Shown here one piece after another: positions 24,301-37,272 of a stretch of 64,000 nt of DNA. Source of the DNA: Trichoderma breve (Eukaryota; Ascomycota; Sordariomycetes; Hypocreales; Hypocreaceae). Position numbers and translations under genes: made by a program. Each line of letters starts with the position of its first letter. Position 1 is the first letter of the stretch. The notes under the pieces were generated by a model. The model did not search any database, had not been told where the DNA came from, and was given only the letters and a program-made list of their open reading frames with translations. The DNA lies in NCBI RefSeq assembly GCF_028502605.1, contig NC_079234.1, positions 3,534,001 to 3,598,000 on the forward strand, in the 5' to 3' direction.

Positions 24301-27300
24301 CTCTATCTACTTTCCTGACGACCTACTTGTCCAATAACGTCTTGAAAAACAGCTTTGTCGAGAGGGGCGGTATCGAGTTTCTTCTCGACATGTGCCAATC
24401 CCCTAGTCTTACGGCTGGATACGGCGATTCCATGGCATCTCGGGTCCTCAATCAGGTTGTTTCTCAACTGGTTGAGCACGGTGCTGCCCAGGGATTAACG
24501 TCTCTGCTCTACCGGGCTCAGCGTGCCATCGACGTGCTGGAGCCATTATCAACCAAGACAGAGGCAGTCCCTCCTTATTTCGCGCCCTTTTTGGCACCTG
24601 ACCTAGGCATTGAGTACACTAGCACCGAGGCAGCCGAGATAATTGCAACTGGTACAAATATTGTCAAGGCCCTACTCAACGCTCAGACTTTTATCAAAAT
24701 AATATCTGATTGTTTCGCATCCTCGAGATCCAACTCACTCCAGTTTTACCCCATCAACGTGTACGATTATTATCAAAAGCTGGTAACCTCAATCGGGCCA
24801 TTGTTACGTGGAGTCCTAGCAGAGGAAGCAGGCGAGCTTACGGCTGTCCCCCAGCATTGGTCTTTAAGACGCCAGTCGCCACCTGCAGAAGGCGGCAACA
24901 GAGGTGCCGTCGCAGACGGTGAAGCTGATGACACCTCGTTGCCCGACGTTCTTAACAGTACGGATGGTTGGAGACCTAATGAGGGAGCTGATAACTCCTC
25001 AGCGGCTCGTCCAACAGAGCAGGAACAAGCTAGCCCCAGGTTCCAAAACTACGAAACGCTGAGAATCTTGCTACATCCCATGATCCCCACATCATTCCCG
25101 CTCTTCCAGACCATAGGCAAGGCGCTACTGCCCAGACGTGAATCGAATCACGGCGACCCGTACCACCGACCGCGTCACTTGGAGATTGCCAGAGCACTTG
25201 CCGATACGGTCCTCGATCACCTTGGGCCATCTGTGGCAACCCCGGAGCCAACGTCAAAAGATTTCCACTATTGGATCATCATGCTACACACCATCCACGA
25301 AATGCTGATTGACCACCCCTCGGCTCGTCAAAATGACCGCTCTAATGTGCAAATTATCATGCCTGTTCTCCTCGCATTCAAGGAGCGCCGTGGTATTGAG
25401 GTACTCAATTCTATGCTTCGTGTCTTTGCAAAGACGGTGAAGAGTTCTAGCGCAGCTACTGCCGATGAATCTTCAAAGGTCAAAGTTGCTGCTTTTGGTT
25501 TGAAGAAGATACTGGACTTGTACTTCATTCTGGTCAACGGAAAGTATATTGCCGACACGCATAGTTTCTTCAACCTTCAGCGACAAACAGATCGGTCTCA
25601 AGTCGTTCCAAATATCCACAGTCAAATTACCGTCGAATTCAGGGCACTCATACTGCCTGTTGTAATGGACCTTTGGGATTCAGAGTTTGTGGAGCGAGTG
25701 CCAGACCAGACTGTCAAACGACTTGTGGACATTTTGAAGATGGTGTCACTAGGCGAGAATGAACTGTTGCTCATGCCAAAGGATAAGGTAAGCGATTTCT
25801 ACGTCTTTTCCACGTCAAAAATTCCATCGAAGCTAATTGTTTTAGGTTCCTTTTATGCTTCTCAACTATACAGACGTGCGATTCAACTGGCGGGCCGTTA
25901 GAGTCCTTGTCCGCCAGCTTGCTGACGACTACGATGATGGTCTAGCACAGGAAGCCGTGTATCGTACGCTTGGTAACGTTGTTACCGCCCCAGCATACTG
26001 TACTGCACACGAATCTGAGATAGCAGGTGCTCGAAACCCTGTGCCTCCTGAGGATGAACCGGACGCCGCGGCCTTGGCCGAGGGAGCTACGCCAACGACG
26101 ACCAGCCGAGATGCCAGTGGTTCCCGTGCTCCGGATCCAGAGGCAATGTCGTTGGATACATCCCCCGATACATCTGCAGAAACATTGGATGACCTGATTT
26201 CTCGCCTTCCCGAGAACAATGAGTTAGCGACCGAAAGTGGTGCTGATACAGCGCCAAAAGCTACAGAGCCGGCTCCCTCCAGTGGAGAATCAAACCCAGC
26301 AGCTACTCAGTATACCGCGGCCGATTTCAACTCACTCAAAGATGATCTTGACAATCATCGGGCAAAGCTGCGCGAAAATCTGATCGATCAATGCCTTGAC
26401 GTCATTCGCGCTCATCCGGATACGGCTATTGAGGTGTCTGAGCTTATCACCACTGTTGTTCTGCGACATCAAAATGCTGATGCGCACGAAGAAGTGGGCT
26501 TTACTCTTACATCTGCCCTGGCATCTCTCGGGTTAGAAGAAGACGAGAAAAAACGTAACGGCAAGTGTATCGCTGCATATGCCCATCTACTTGCGCTATT
26601 GCTACAAGATGAGATGTTCTTCAGCCGAAATATCGAGACACTACGTGATAAGATCGACGACTATGTAGCGTTCCTCAAAGTTCCGCCATCGACGCCGACT
26701 GAAGAGCTACCGCCTTGGATCCCCTTTATACTTCTAGTGCTAGAGACGTTATTGAGCCATGATGAGAAACCTGTTGCGGCTCAATGGAAGGCACCCAAGT
26801 CTTTAGATGAGACCGTTTCAGAGCCCATCATCCAACTTAGGACGCCTTTGCTCGACGACCAGCAACGATCCAATGTCCTGGAGTCCCTTTTGGATTTGCT
26901 CCCACGCATAGGGAAGGAGGAGATGTTGGCAACTGCCATTCTACGAGTTCTCATCATTCTGACTCGTAGGCGTTCGTTGGCGAAGCAAGTCGGCGAGAAG
27001 AAAAACCTGCAAAGACTCTTCCTCATGGCTAAGCAAATGTCAGGTGCGGGATCCGAACGTCTGAGGCAGACTAGACTGACGGCTCACCTCATCACCATCC
27101 TCCGCCACATTGTGGAAGATGAGGACGTTATTAAGCAAATAATGAGAGCGGAAATCAAGTCAGACCTTCCCAATCTTCAACGTACCCAGCGCGGCCATTT
27201 AGATGTGTCCACCTACCTCAGGGCGATGGCCCCAGTTGCTCTGCGTGCGCCTGATCTCTTTGTTGAAGTAACCAATGAACTGCTTCGGTTCTCACGCTGG

Positions 27301-30300
27301 AATGCGCCCACCACAGAAGGTGCCCGACCCCAAGCCTTGGTTTGGAAGGAACAAGATGAGGGGAACGCGAATGTGGCTCAAGCGGATACAGAAGAGACTC
27401 AGAAAGATGATGTTAAGCAGTCAACTGAGTCAGGAGATAAGGAAATGCCAGACGCACATAAGTCACACCATGATAGCAAACGCCCCGTGGTTGAAAATCC
27501 GGACGGAGTCATCCATTTCCTTCTTTGCGAGTTGGTCAACTATCGAGAAGTCGAAGACAAGGAAATTCCAACAGTTAGCAAAGAGGTGAAGGCAGAGAGC
27601 GAATCGACGGCCCCTACTGAGGTCCAGGATGTCTCTTCTGTCGATGGCGGAGCTATCGATGGCAAGGACAAGAAGCCACAAAAGCCTACGTTCAAATCAG
27701 AAGAACATCCTATCTTCGTGTATAGGTGCTTTTTGCTCAGCTGCTTGGCCGAGCTCTTGCAAAGCTATACTAGAACCAAGGTGGAGTTCATCAACTTCAA
27801 ACGTAGTGCCCCCCCTCTGACTACCAACACCCCTGTGAAACCGCGGTCAAGCATTCTCAACTACCTAATTTACGACCTGCTGTGTCAGAGCAACCTGAGC
27901 GGTACGTCGGATAACATAGCATCAAAGAAGAAGGCCGCCACTTCGTCGCAGACTCAAAAGGTTTTGGTGGCTTTGGTTTCAAAAACCAACGAGAAAGTGT
28001 TCGAACGCAAGCAAGAGAAGTACGCATATGACGATGAGCCAGATCTACTCTTCGTTCGCAAGTTCGTTCTCGACACCATATTGAAAGCTTACGAGAAGGC
28101 ACCACTTACCGATGAGCCACTGGAGGTTCGCTATGCAAGGATGCAGTGCCTAGCAGAACTGATGAATCACATGATCGGAGAGAAAGACAAGGAACAAAAC
28201 TCCGGATCTCGCAATGTTGATACTATTCAGACAAGATCCCAAGCACAGCTTCGGCGGCTCATGTACGAGAAGGGTTACCTGGATAAGCTTACATCGTCCA
28301 TTGCCGAGATCAACTTGAATTTTCCGGGAGTCAAGCGGGCAATTAAGTATATTCTGCGTGTGCTTCGGGTTTTGACCGATACTGCGAAAGAACTTAGCCA
28401 TTCAAACATCTTGGTATCCGACTCACAGGCTGACCAAAGTGATGAGGATTTTGCATCTACTTCATCCCTGTCAGATCTAGATGAGGGCCGGGAGGAAACT
28501 CCCGACCTATACCGAAACTCTGCTCTCGGCATGCTTGAACCTCGTGGGGAGGATGATGAATCCGAATCCGAGGAGCCAGATGACGATGACGAGGATATGT
28601 ATGGGGATGAGTACGATGATGATGAGATGGACTACGGCGATGAAGGTATGTCGGATGATGAAGACAACATCAGCGACGAAGACGAAGAGCTTGGTGAAAT
28701 GGGAGAAATTGAGGGGCTCCACGGTGAGCCTGGAGTGGTTGAAGTCATCATGGACGATGATGATGACGACGACGACGATGATGAAGATGGCAGTGAAGAC
28801 GATGACGATGACGAAGTCGACTCTGCTGATATGGAGGATGTTGAAGACCGAGTTGAAATTGTGGATGAGGATGGAAACCCCATCGAAGATGATGGAGAAT
28901 CCGGATGGGAGAGCGAGACCAGTGCTGAAGAAGATGAAGAGCCAGAGGTCGATGATATTGACTACGAGGCCGATGGCCAAGACGAACACGAGGCTCATCT
29001 ACACGGTTTGGGTCCTGGAGATCTCCTGGATAACATGGCCAGAGCGATTATGGGTGGTGACCAAGACTACGAGCCCGAAATAATGGAGGCACTAGACGAG
29101 CATTATATGGATGATGGTCACGAGGAAGGAGGTGAGTAATGATTTTCTGCACATAAATCATTGTGGCCCCGCTAATGCCTTTACCAACAGATGATGACGA
29201 GGAAGAGGATATTGAAGATGAAGAATATATCTATGATGACGACTATCCGCGTAAGTAGACCATTCCACGACTGCACCATGAATGATGTTATCTAACATGA
29301 CAACTAGTTAACGAGACTCTACCGCCAATGCCAGCTCTTGGGTGGGATGGATTCACACCAGAGGTTGATGATAGACATCGCCAACTCTTCTTGCTTGACA
29401 ATAATAGACGACCTGTCTTTGCACGAATGGGCGACCGCAACCCCTTCCCTCCCCGATTTATGGCCGGGTCGAATCGTGAGCTTAGTGGTAAGTTGAAAGA
29501 GTTTTCAAATCCCCCATTACTGGTTTATATACTGACGTATTTCTCCGTAAAAGATTTCCGCAGCTACTTCTCTCGTAGCCATCGCAATAATGGACAGCAG
29601 TCTAACGCAGATGACGGCATCAACCCGCTACTTCGTCGCAACGACCAGGCTCAAGAGAATCATCCACGGCCCGGTCAATCAAATTCCATTGGCCTTCGCT
29701 TCCCAGAGGGCTTCTTGGGGCCAGGCAGACATATGATTGATGGCCCCATGGGCTTCTTAGGAGAGCTTATGGAATTTTTGCCGATCATGGGGCGCAATGG
29801 TAATCATAGCCAGCATGCATTCCACGTGCATATTACCGGTCCTCAGGGTGTTCGTAGCGCGGATCTTGGGCCCATTCGTGGCCTGAGAAATGATCAGCGC
29901 CGAGATGCTGCGGCTCAGGAGCCTCATCAAGCGGTTGCGTTCACTCCTGAATCAACCCTGGATCGCTACCAGGAGGAGGCCAGGATGATTTTTGGTGGTA
30001 ACCCCGCCGTGGAAGCTGCACGACTCGGCAACGCTATCATTGCGCAGCTTACCCCTGCAGCGATGGAGCTGGAGAGGAAACTGAAGGCAGAGGAGGAAGA
30101 GAATCTCAAGCGTCAAGAGGAAGCCCGAAAGAAGCGAGAAGAAGAAGAGCGCGTGGCCAGGGAAGCTAAAGAAGCTGAGGAGAGAGCAGAAAGGGAAAGA
30201 AAAGAGGCTGAAGAACGCGAGGCTGCTGCTAGACTCGCTGCCGAAGCCGCCGAAGCCGCTGCTCTTGCTGCCAGCCAAAATGCTGAATCACAGACCAGCG

Positions 30301-33300
30301 AAGGGAATCGCAACCAAGGTAGTGGAGCCATGGAAGGAGTTGAATCGACCGAGTCTGGCGACACCGCAGCGAACGATGCCGCAAACACCACGGCGAGGGC
30401 TAATCTGCCAAGAGTAACAACCATCATCAGAGGCGAGGAGGTTGATGTTACTGAGTTGGGCATCGATCCAGATTACCTGGCTGCTCTTCCCGAAGAATTC
30501 CGAGAAGAAGTCATCGCCCAAACCGTCAGTGAGAGGCGATCTCAAGCCCGCGAGGAGGCTGCATCAGGAGAAACGACCGAAGTGTTTCAAGAATTCCTTG
30601 ATGCCCTGCCAGAGGAGCTACGGTTGGAAATTGCGCAACAAGAGAGGCAAGAGCAGCGTCGTCGTAATCGTGAAGACAGCCGCCGTCAGGCTGCTGCCGA
30701 TGGCCAAGATGCAATTCCCACGGAGATGGACCCAGCCAGCATCCTTCTCACGTTCCCGCCGGAGCTTCGTGAGCAAGCACTTATCGACCAGGGTGAAGAT
30801 ATCATGGGCCAACTTCCTCCAGAAATGGCTGCCCAGGTACGAGCATTGACTCAAAATCGTCCACCAGTGGTTCATCAGCAACGAGGTATGCGACCAATCG
30901 TTCTCCCAGGTAGAACTTCCCTTAGCGCAGCTAGAGCCGCCTTACAAGGACGACGCTCTCCAGATGAACAAGGGGAGAATAAGTCTCAACGGAGGGCTGT
31001 CGTCCAGATGCTCGATAAAGCTGGTGTAGCCACCTTGGTGCGTCTGATGTTTATTGCGCAACAGGGCTCTATCCGAAACTACCTCTTCAGCGTATTCGCA
31101 GACGTATGCGAGAACCGACAAACTCGCCTGGAGGTCATCAGCACTATCCTGCAAATTCTGCAGGATGGCAGCACAGATATGAATGCCGTTGAGCGGAGTT
31201 TTGGCCAGCTCTCGCTGAAAGCTAGAAAGCAGAGAGACAAGGACAAAGATGCCGATCAAAAGGCTCCACAAGGCCTCAAGAGGACCTTGACGACTATTGG
31301 CAGCCTGACCACTTCTGGCCAAACAAATTCTGAGACATCTCCGTTGTTGATTGTACAGCAATGTCTAGATCTCCTTGTTGATCTATGTACCAAAAACCCA
31401 CACATCCCTTGGCTGTTCTTGACAGAACACGAGTCTGTAGGGTCTTCTCTCAAGAGAAGCCTCAGCCGTAGAGGAAAGGGTAAGGACTCGAAGGCTCATA
31501 AATACGCGATCAACTCCCTTTTGACCCTGTTGGACCGCGAGCTTGTAACGGAAAGCTCGCTTGTCATGACACACCTCGCAGACCTGCTGAACCGAGTTAC
31601 TCTTCCTCTTCAAAACTTGGAACGTCGACGCAAGGAGACACAAGATGAAGATGCATCGGCTCCAAAGACAAACGAAGCGGAATCCACGGCCGTTGTCACG
31701 GATGCGAATGAGGCAGAGCAACAAACTAGCAACAGCCAGACAGCAGATGGTGAGGCAGCATCCGCGCCCGCGGGATCTTCCGAGCAACAGAAGGCCGGGG
31801 CGGAGGACTCAAAGGAGCAATCGAAGAACACGTCACAGAAACGTGCCCGTCAGCTGCAGCCCCCGGTCATTCCACCTCAAAACCTCACCCTCGTGGTTAG
31901 AGTGTTTGTTGCCAGGGAATGTAGTTCGAAGACGTTCCAGAACACCATCTCTACCATCAAAAACTTGTCAGCTATACCTGGAGCCAAGACGGTCTTTGGC
32001 CAAGAGTTAGTCAGCCAAGCTCGCTTGTTGAGTAGCAACATTGTGTCTGATCTAGACGATCTGCTTCCTCATATTGACGCGGCTACGTCTGGTACTGAAA
32101 TTCAAGGAGTTGCCCTCGCCAAGTTCTCACCTGGAGCTTCAGAGCAGAACAAACTTCTCAGAGTTCTCACCGCACTAGACCATCTATTCGATGGCAAGAA
32201 GAAGACGGACGACGTTGAGGAGGGTGGGCCTAGCGAGACCGAGAAGCAAGATCTTGTCACCTCGCTCTACCACAATTCAACGTTCTCTACTATGTGGGAG
32301 AAACTGAGCGCTTGTCTTAGTGCCATTCGACAACGGGAAAACATGCTCAATGTTGCGACAATCCTACTTCCGCTGATCGAATCTCTGATGGTGGTCTGCA
32401 AAAACACGACGACGAATGACGATCTCTCACACAGCCAGATTGTGAAGGACATGCTGCTGTCCAGCCCACAGCCAGAATCTCGTACGGCGAACCTCTTCTT
32501 TACCTTTACAGAAGATCACCGACGTATCCTGAATGAGCTCGTGCGACACAATCCAAAGCTCATGTCTGGCACTTTTGCTCTACTTGTTAAGAACCCCAAG
32601 GTTTTGGAGTTTGACAACAAACGCAATTATTTCAACAGAAGTGTTCACTCGCGGAGCGGCCAGAACCAGAGCCGACCATCATACCCGCCGTTGCAGATTT
32701 CTGTTCGCCGAGAGCACGTATTCCATGACTCATTCAAATGGCTTTGCTTCAAGTCAGGCGATGAGATGAAATATGGCAAGCTCAATATAAGGTTCAATGG
32801 CGAAGAGGGTGTAGATGCTGGCGGTGTAACACGCGAGTGGTTCCAGGTTCTCGCCCGGCAGATGTTCGATCCCAACTATGCTCTATTCATCCCGGTCTCG
32901 TCCGATCGCACAACCTTTCATCCGAACAAGCTGAGTGGCATCAATGATGAGCACTTGAGGTTCTTCAGCTTTATCGGTCGCATCATCGGCAAAGCTCTAT
33001 ATGAAGGTCGCCTCCTTGACTGTTTCTTCAGCCGTGCTGTTTACAAGCGCATCCTCGGAAAATCCGTCTCTGTCAAGGATATGGAATCATTTGACCCAGA
33101 TTATTACAAGTCTCTTTGCTGGATGCTGGAAAACGACATCACCGACATCATTACGGAGACCTTCTCTGTTGAGGATGATGAATTCGGTGTCACCAAGATT
33201 GTTGACCTTGTCCCCAACGGCAGAGAGATTGCGGTAACTGAAGAAAACAAGCACGAGTATGTGCGTGTTGTGGTCGAGCATAAACTCTTATCCTCAGTGA

Positions 33301-33906
33301 AGGATCAAATGGAGAACTTCTTGAGTGGTAAGTTATCATTTCGTGACCATGACTGCACTGTTGAAAGTAATGTCTAATATTCTTTCTAAATTAGGTTTCC
33401 ACGACATCATTCCTGCAGAGCTAATCTCAATCTTCAACGAGCAAGAATTGGAGCTCCTGATCTCTGGCCTTCCGGACATTGACATTGACGACTGGAAAGC
33501 CAATACTGAGTACCACAACTACAGCCCTTCCTCTCCACAGATCCAATGGTTCTGGAGAGCAGTCAGATCATTCGACAAGGAGGAACTAGCCAAGTTGCTG
33601 CAGTTTGTCACCGGTACCAGCAAAGTTCCTCTCAATGGATTCAAGGAACTCGAAGGCATGAACGGAGTCAATCGGTTCAACATCCACCGCGATTATGGAA
33701 ACAAGGATCGCCTTCCATCAACCCACACCTGCTTTAACCGTATGTTTATAATTCCCCTCCTGTTACCCGCCCCTCAAATTTGAAGATTCTTGTACTAACA
33801 TATCCCGACAGAGCTTGATCTCCCTGAGTATGACAGCTACGACATACTTCGCTCACAAATCATCAAGGCAATCACACAAGGCAGCGATTATTTCGGCTTC
33901 GCCTAA
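21324..33906 (+). CDS. TOM1: TOM1/HUWE1-type HECT E3 ubiquitin ligase
   Basis: Eight exons (21324-21371, 21486-25787, 25846-29131, 29191-29250, 29308-29487, 29554-33327, 33395-33739, 33812-33906) sum to 4,029 codons. Every junction is GT-AG with preserved phase. The start [16 protein letters not shown] is followed by the armadillo-like N-terminal domains of the family. About residues 2350-2540 form a very acidic Asp/Glu tract. A helical Glu/Arg/Ala coiled region and [18 protein letters not shown] repeats follow, which resemble the ubiquitin-binding segments of HUWE1. The HECT domain occupies about 3670-4029, with the catalytic cysteine at residue 3996 in HTCFN, 33 residues from the end as usual. 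Yeast Tom1 and fission yeast Ptr1 act in mRNA export, transcription and turnover of excess histones and ribosomal proteins. Two exons (60 and 180 nt) are easily missed by predictors. Confidence 0.95.
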
Positions 33907-34659
33907 TGGTGATACTGGAGACGGTGTGATTTTACAGAATGGTAACCGACATATATGGCACTGACGCTTGGGTGGCCGAGAGAAATATCCTTGGCACTTT
34001 ATGACTATTTGTAATGCATAGCTCTTCCAGAACTCATGGTGGAGATTTGAAAGAACAAAAAAGACAAAAAAAAGGGGGGGTGGGGGAGGAATAAGGCTCC
34101 TTACTCGGAATTCTCACCTTGCTAGGAGAAGTGCAGATCTCTCTGGCATTGACGAGATATTTCGAAATGGGATGACATGGAAAGCAAGGTTTATGTTTGG
34201 TAGGGGTGGTAAAAAAGACATTGCTTTCACGTAGATTAGCAGGACTACCTAGGCTTAGAATTGGGCAAATACAATAGGTTCTTCATGAATACATCACTTA
34301 ATGATCTTAAATGTATGATGGCCCCAATTCGATCAGTTAGCTGTATATCTCGTGAAAATTTTGATGCGTTATTACACGTTCAAGATGTACGATGCAATAT
34401 TATACGGCCACGTACGGACTCCAACATTTGGGCAAACTACGAACCCCATGATTAAAGATGGAGCAAAAAATACGGATATTGTCAAGAAATGGCGTCATGA
34501 ATGCATTTGGAAATATTTGGATATGTTTCTAATACATTCATAACAGGTGGGCCCAAAATTAAGCCCGAGAGATCCTCACTCCCAATGCATGCAAACCACA
34601 GGACCAAGGTATGATGATTCCCCTTTTTTTCTCTTTCATTATAACAAAACGCCGAACCC
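33907..34659. other. Convergent 3' spacer between TOM1 and RPS6
   Basis: About 750 bp between convergent stop codons. It includes an A-run followed by a G-run (about 34058-34090) in the probable TOM1 3' UTR. No gene seen. Confidence 0.4.
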
Positions 34660-36002
34660 TTATTTGTGCATGGAGCTTGCTCGTCGCTTGCGGGCATCGG
34701 CCTTGTGGGCCTTGGCCTCGGCGACACGCTTGGCAAGGACCTGGGCGTACTCGTTCTGTTTTGGAAATTTGTTAGCATTGTAAATGGAGGGAGAAAAGTT
34801 TTGGTTTTTTCAAGGGGAATACTCACGGCCTCGTCCTTGACCTTCTCGGCCTGGCGGCGCTTGAGAGCGAGACGGTGGCGCTTGTGCTGCAGGCGCTGGG
34901 GGGTGACCAGTCTCTGGATCTTGGGAGCCTTGGTGTAAGGCTTCTTGCCCTCGCCCTTGGGCTGGACCTCTCGTCGAATGACGTACTTGCGGACCTATTG
35001 ATTTGCCAATGGTGATTAGTTCCATTGAATTCTCATGATTTTTTCTTTAACCTCGGCACCGGGCTAACCCTTTCCTCGCCTTTTAAAGGCGGAGAAAGGA
35101 GTTTGCCCAGTAGTCTTCTCACACTCTACCCGGACTGCCATTCCCTCCACCGCAGCTCCTGGTAGGCGATGACCGAGTATGGGTACAGGGTGAAACATAC
35201 ATCGTCATCCTTGGTGAGGTTGAAGAACTTGCGGATCTTGGTGGCGCGCTTGGGTCCGAGGCGCTTGGGCTGGACGACGTCGGTCAGGCCGGGGATGTCG
35301 GCATCACCCTGCTTGACGATGGAGAGGGCGAGGACGGACAGGTCCATGGCGACGATGCAGCCGCGGACAGACTTTCTCTTGCGCTCACCGGTTCGGCGGG
35401 GGCGGTAGCAGGAGTGGCCGTCGGAGAGCAGGAGGCGGACACGGCTGGGGTGCATGACACCCTGCTTCATGGGGAAACCCTGCTTGTCGTTTCCACCAGT
35501 GATGCGGAAGATGTAGCCCTTGAACTCGTCGCCGACAGAGTCACCGGGGACCTCAGCGCCCATCTATATCAAAGATTTCATGTTAATTCTCGAATTCCTT
35601 CTGCGTTGGAGGGGTTGGTGGCACAAGGCCTCGGAAGATGTGAGGACGGAAGAAAAAGGTTTTTCGATATCGAGTGTGGTGTTCTTCTCTCGTCGATAAC
35701 CAAAATCCCGTCCTGCTCTCGTTCCGTATTGGGGGAAAGACGTACGCGCTTCTCCATGAAGACGGCGAGCTTACGCTCATCCTCAATGTCGATGAGCTTC
35801 TGGCTGCCATTGGCAGGGTAAGAGATGTTCAACTATCGAAGAGAAAAAAAAAAATCATGTTAGCGACAACGCTGGAGTTGACACGGCGGTGGAACGACAA
35901 AAGCGCAGATGACGATGTGCTTGCAGCAGCATCTGGCTATGTCGATCGAGAGTAGATTCGTTCCGCATTGGGAGGAGTATGAGTATGGTATCGTACCTTC
36001 AT
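34660..36002 (-). CDS. RPS6: 40S ribosomal protein S6 (eS6)
   Basis: Five exons on the minus strand: 35997-36002, 35746-35832, 35201-35563, 34827-34994 and 34660-34755, total 239 codons. The first coding exon is only ATGAAG, followed by donor GTACGA. It supplies the Met-Lys of the invariant eS6 start [14 protein letters not shown]. Other hallmarks are [19 protein letters not shown] and [11 protein letters not shown], and the C-terminal [10 protein letters not shown] carries the RRASS phosphorylation site targeted by AGC kinases downstream of TOR in yeast. Introns are 164, 182, 206 and 71 nt, longer than in neighbouring genes. The first exon cannot be found by an ORF search, so automatic models may start at the wrong Met. 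Divergent from CTF8. Confidence 0.97.
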
Positions 36003-36518
36003 CTTGCCAGTGTTGTGGTGGTGCAAGTTTGGCTTGACCTGGCTCGCGTGAAGTCGGCTTTGGTGTTGAAGGAATAGGTAGGGCAAAAGAGCGAAATTGG
36101 GGCAGAAGAAAAAAACGAGAAATTGTTGTGTGCATTCGCCTAGGGCTCCATTTTGGCGTGTGGGAAGTTAGCCTGGCCAATCAGAGGCCTTTCTGTTCAT
36201 TGGTGGGGTCTTTGCCTGTGGATGGTTAGAGTGATCTCCCAGATCCAGTTTTGGTGGAAGTGTGGCTGGGGTGATCTCACCAGCCTCTTTGTCCTGGAGC
36301 TTGAATGAGGCGTCGATCCACCTTCTGCCTCTGGGAACGTGTGGGGCAGGATTCTCAGCGTCTAACATCTTAAGCTTGTTCTTGAGATGGATCTTGCTTG
36401 ATGAGATTTGTCCAATCAATCGTTTTCTCATTCGGATATCACTATAGTTGACGTTTCAACATTTTCAATTTATTATTTCATTTTATTCAAATCAAATCTT
36501 ACAGCCATTGATTCAGCC
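36003..36518. promoter_or_regulatory. Shared divergent promoter of RPS6 and CTF8
   Basis: 516 bp between the start codons of two divergent genes. CCAAT occurs at 36177-36181 (GGCCAATCAGAGG), about 175 bp before the RPS6 ATG, and again at 36409-36413. An inverted copy (ATTGG) lies at 36199-36203. CCAAT is bound by the HAP/CBC complex in fungi; use here is inference. No gene within. Confidence 0.35.
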
Positions 36519-36977
36519 ATGTCTTCCTCAACCGCCAAACTATATCCTCCATCCAAGCAAGCTTCCACAACCACAACCAACCCACTCCCAACCCTCCTCC
36601 AAACACCATCCGGCCTCGCCATTCTCGAACTCCAAGGAAGTATAAACCTCCCCCAAGACACCGAAGGCGAAACTCTCAAAGACGTGGAATTCGGAAGACT
36701 CGAGTTTCCAGAATATTCACCAGACGCCATCGGGACGGCTTGGATGAAGCGAGTCCACATGTACATTGGCCAACACCAGCGGCTGACGGGCGAAGTGAAG
36801 AAGCTCCCCAAGGCGCTTGCCGTGGTGAGGAAACGGCAGAATAGAATGCTGGAGAGTTCTTCTGGGCCGTATATGGAGGAGGGCGATAATCTTGAGGTGG
36901 TTGATATTGTCAAGTACAAGCTCATGTTTGCGAATCGACCAGAACCTGTTGGAACGGCTCATGCCCCCGCTTCATGA
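36519..36977 (+). CDS. CTF8: Chromosome transmission fidelity protein 8
   Basis: Single exon, 152 codons from the ATG at 36519, which has a good context (CAGCCATGT). An ATG 37 codons upstream is in frame, but the extension is Phe/Tyr-rich and not family-like. The core matches Ctf8: LAILELQGSINLP, a glycine-histidine turn (MYIGQHQRLTGEVKKL), KALAVVRKRQ and the closing IVKYKLMFANRPEPV. Ctf8 joins Dcc1 and Ctf18 in the alternative replication factor C that loads PCNA and supports sister-chromatid cohesion. The usual length is 130-160 residues. The N-terminal 25 residues (Thr/Ser/Pro-rich) are specific to this lineage. Confidence 0.88.
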   Translation: MSSSTAKLYPPSKQASTTTTNPLPTLLQTPSGLAILELQGSINLPQDTEGETLKDVEFGRLEFPEYSPDAIGTAWMKRVHMYIGQHQRLTGEVKKLPKALAVVRKRQNRMLESSSGPYMEEGDNLEVVDIVKYKLMFANRPEPVGTAHAPAS

Positions 36978-37272
36978 TGGATGGAGAGAAGAAAATCCCC
37001 TCTCTTGTCATCTTTCTACATTGTATATAATTTACTGCATTTACACAACAATGAGGCCTTTATGAACAAGTCGTAATGAAATATGAATGCAATTGTTATA
37101 GATTCAGGTTGCTTCTATTCATGAAGAGCATTGGTATTATTATCATCGTTTCTCATATACAGGGATACTAAAGCATATCTCATCTACTAGAGCAGGAGAT
37201 CATGTCTATCAATACATATATACTCTATGTCATAACCGAAATACGTGGCTAAATCGCTCTACTAAACGGTAT

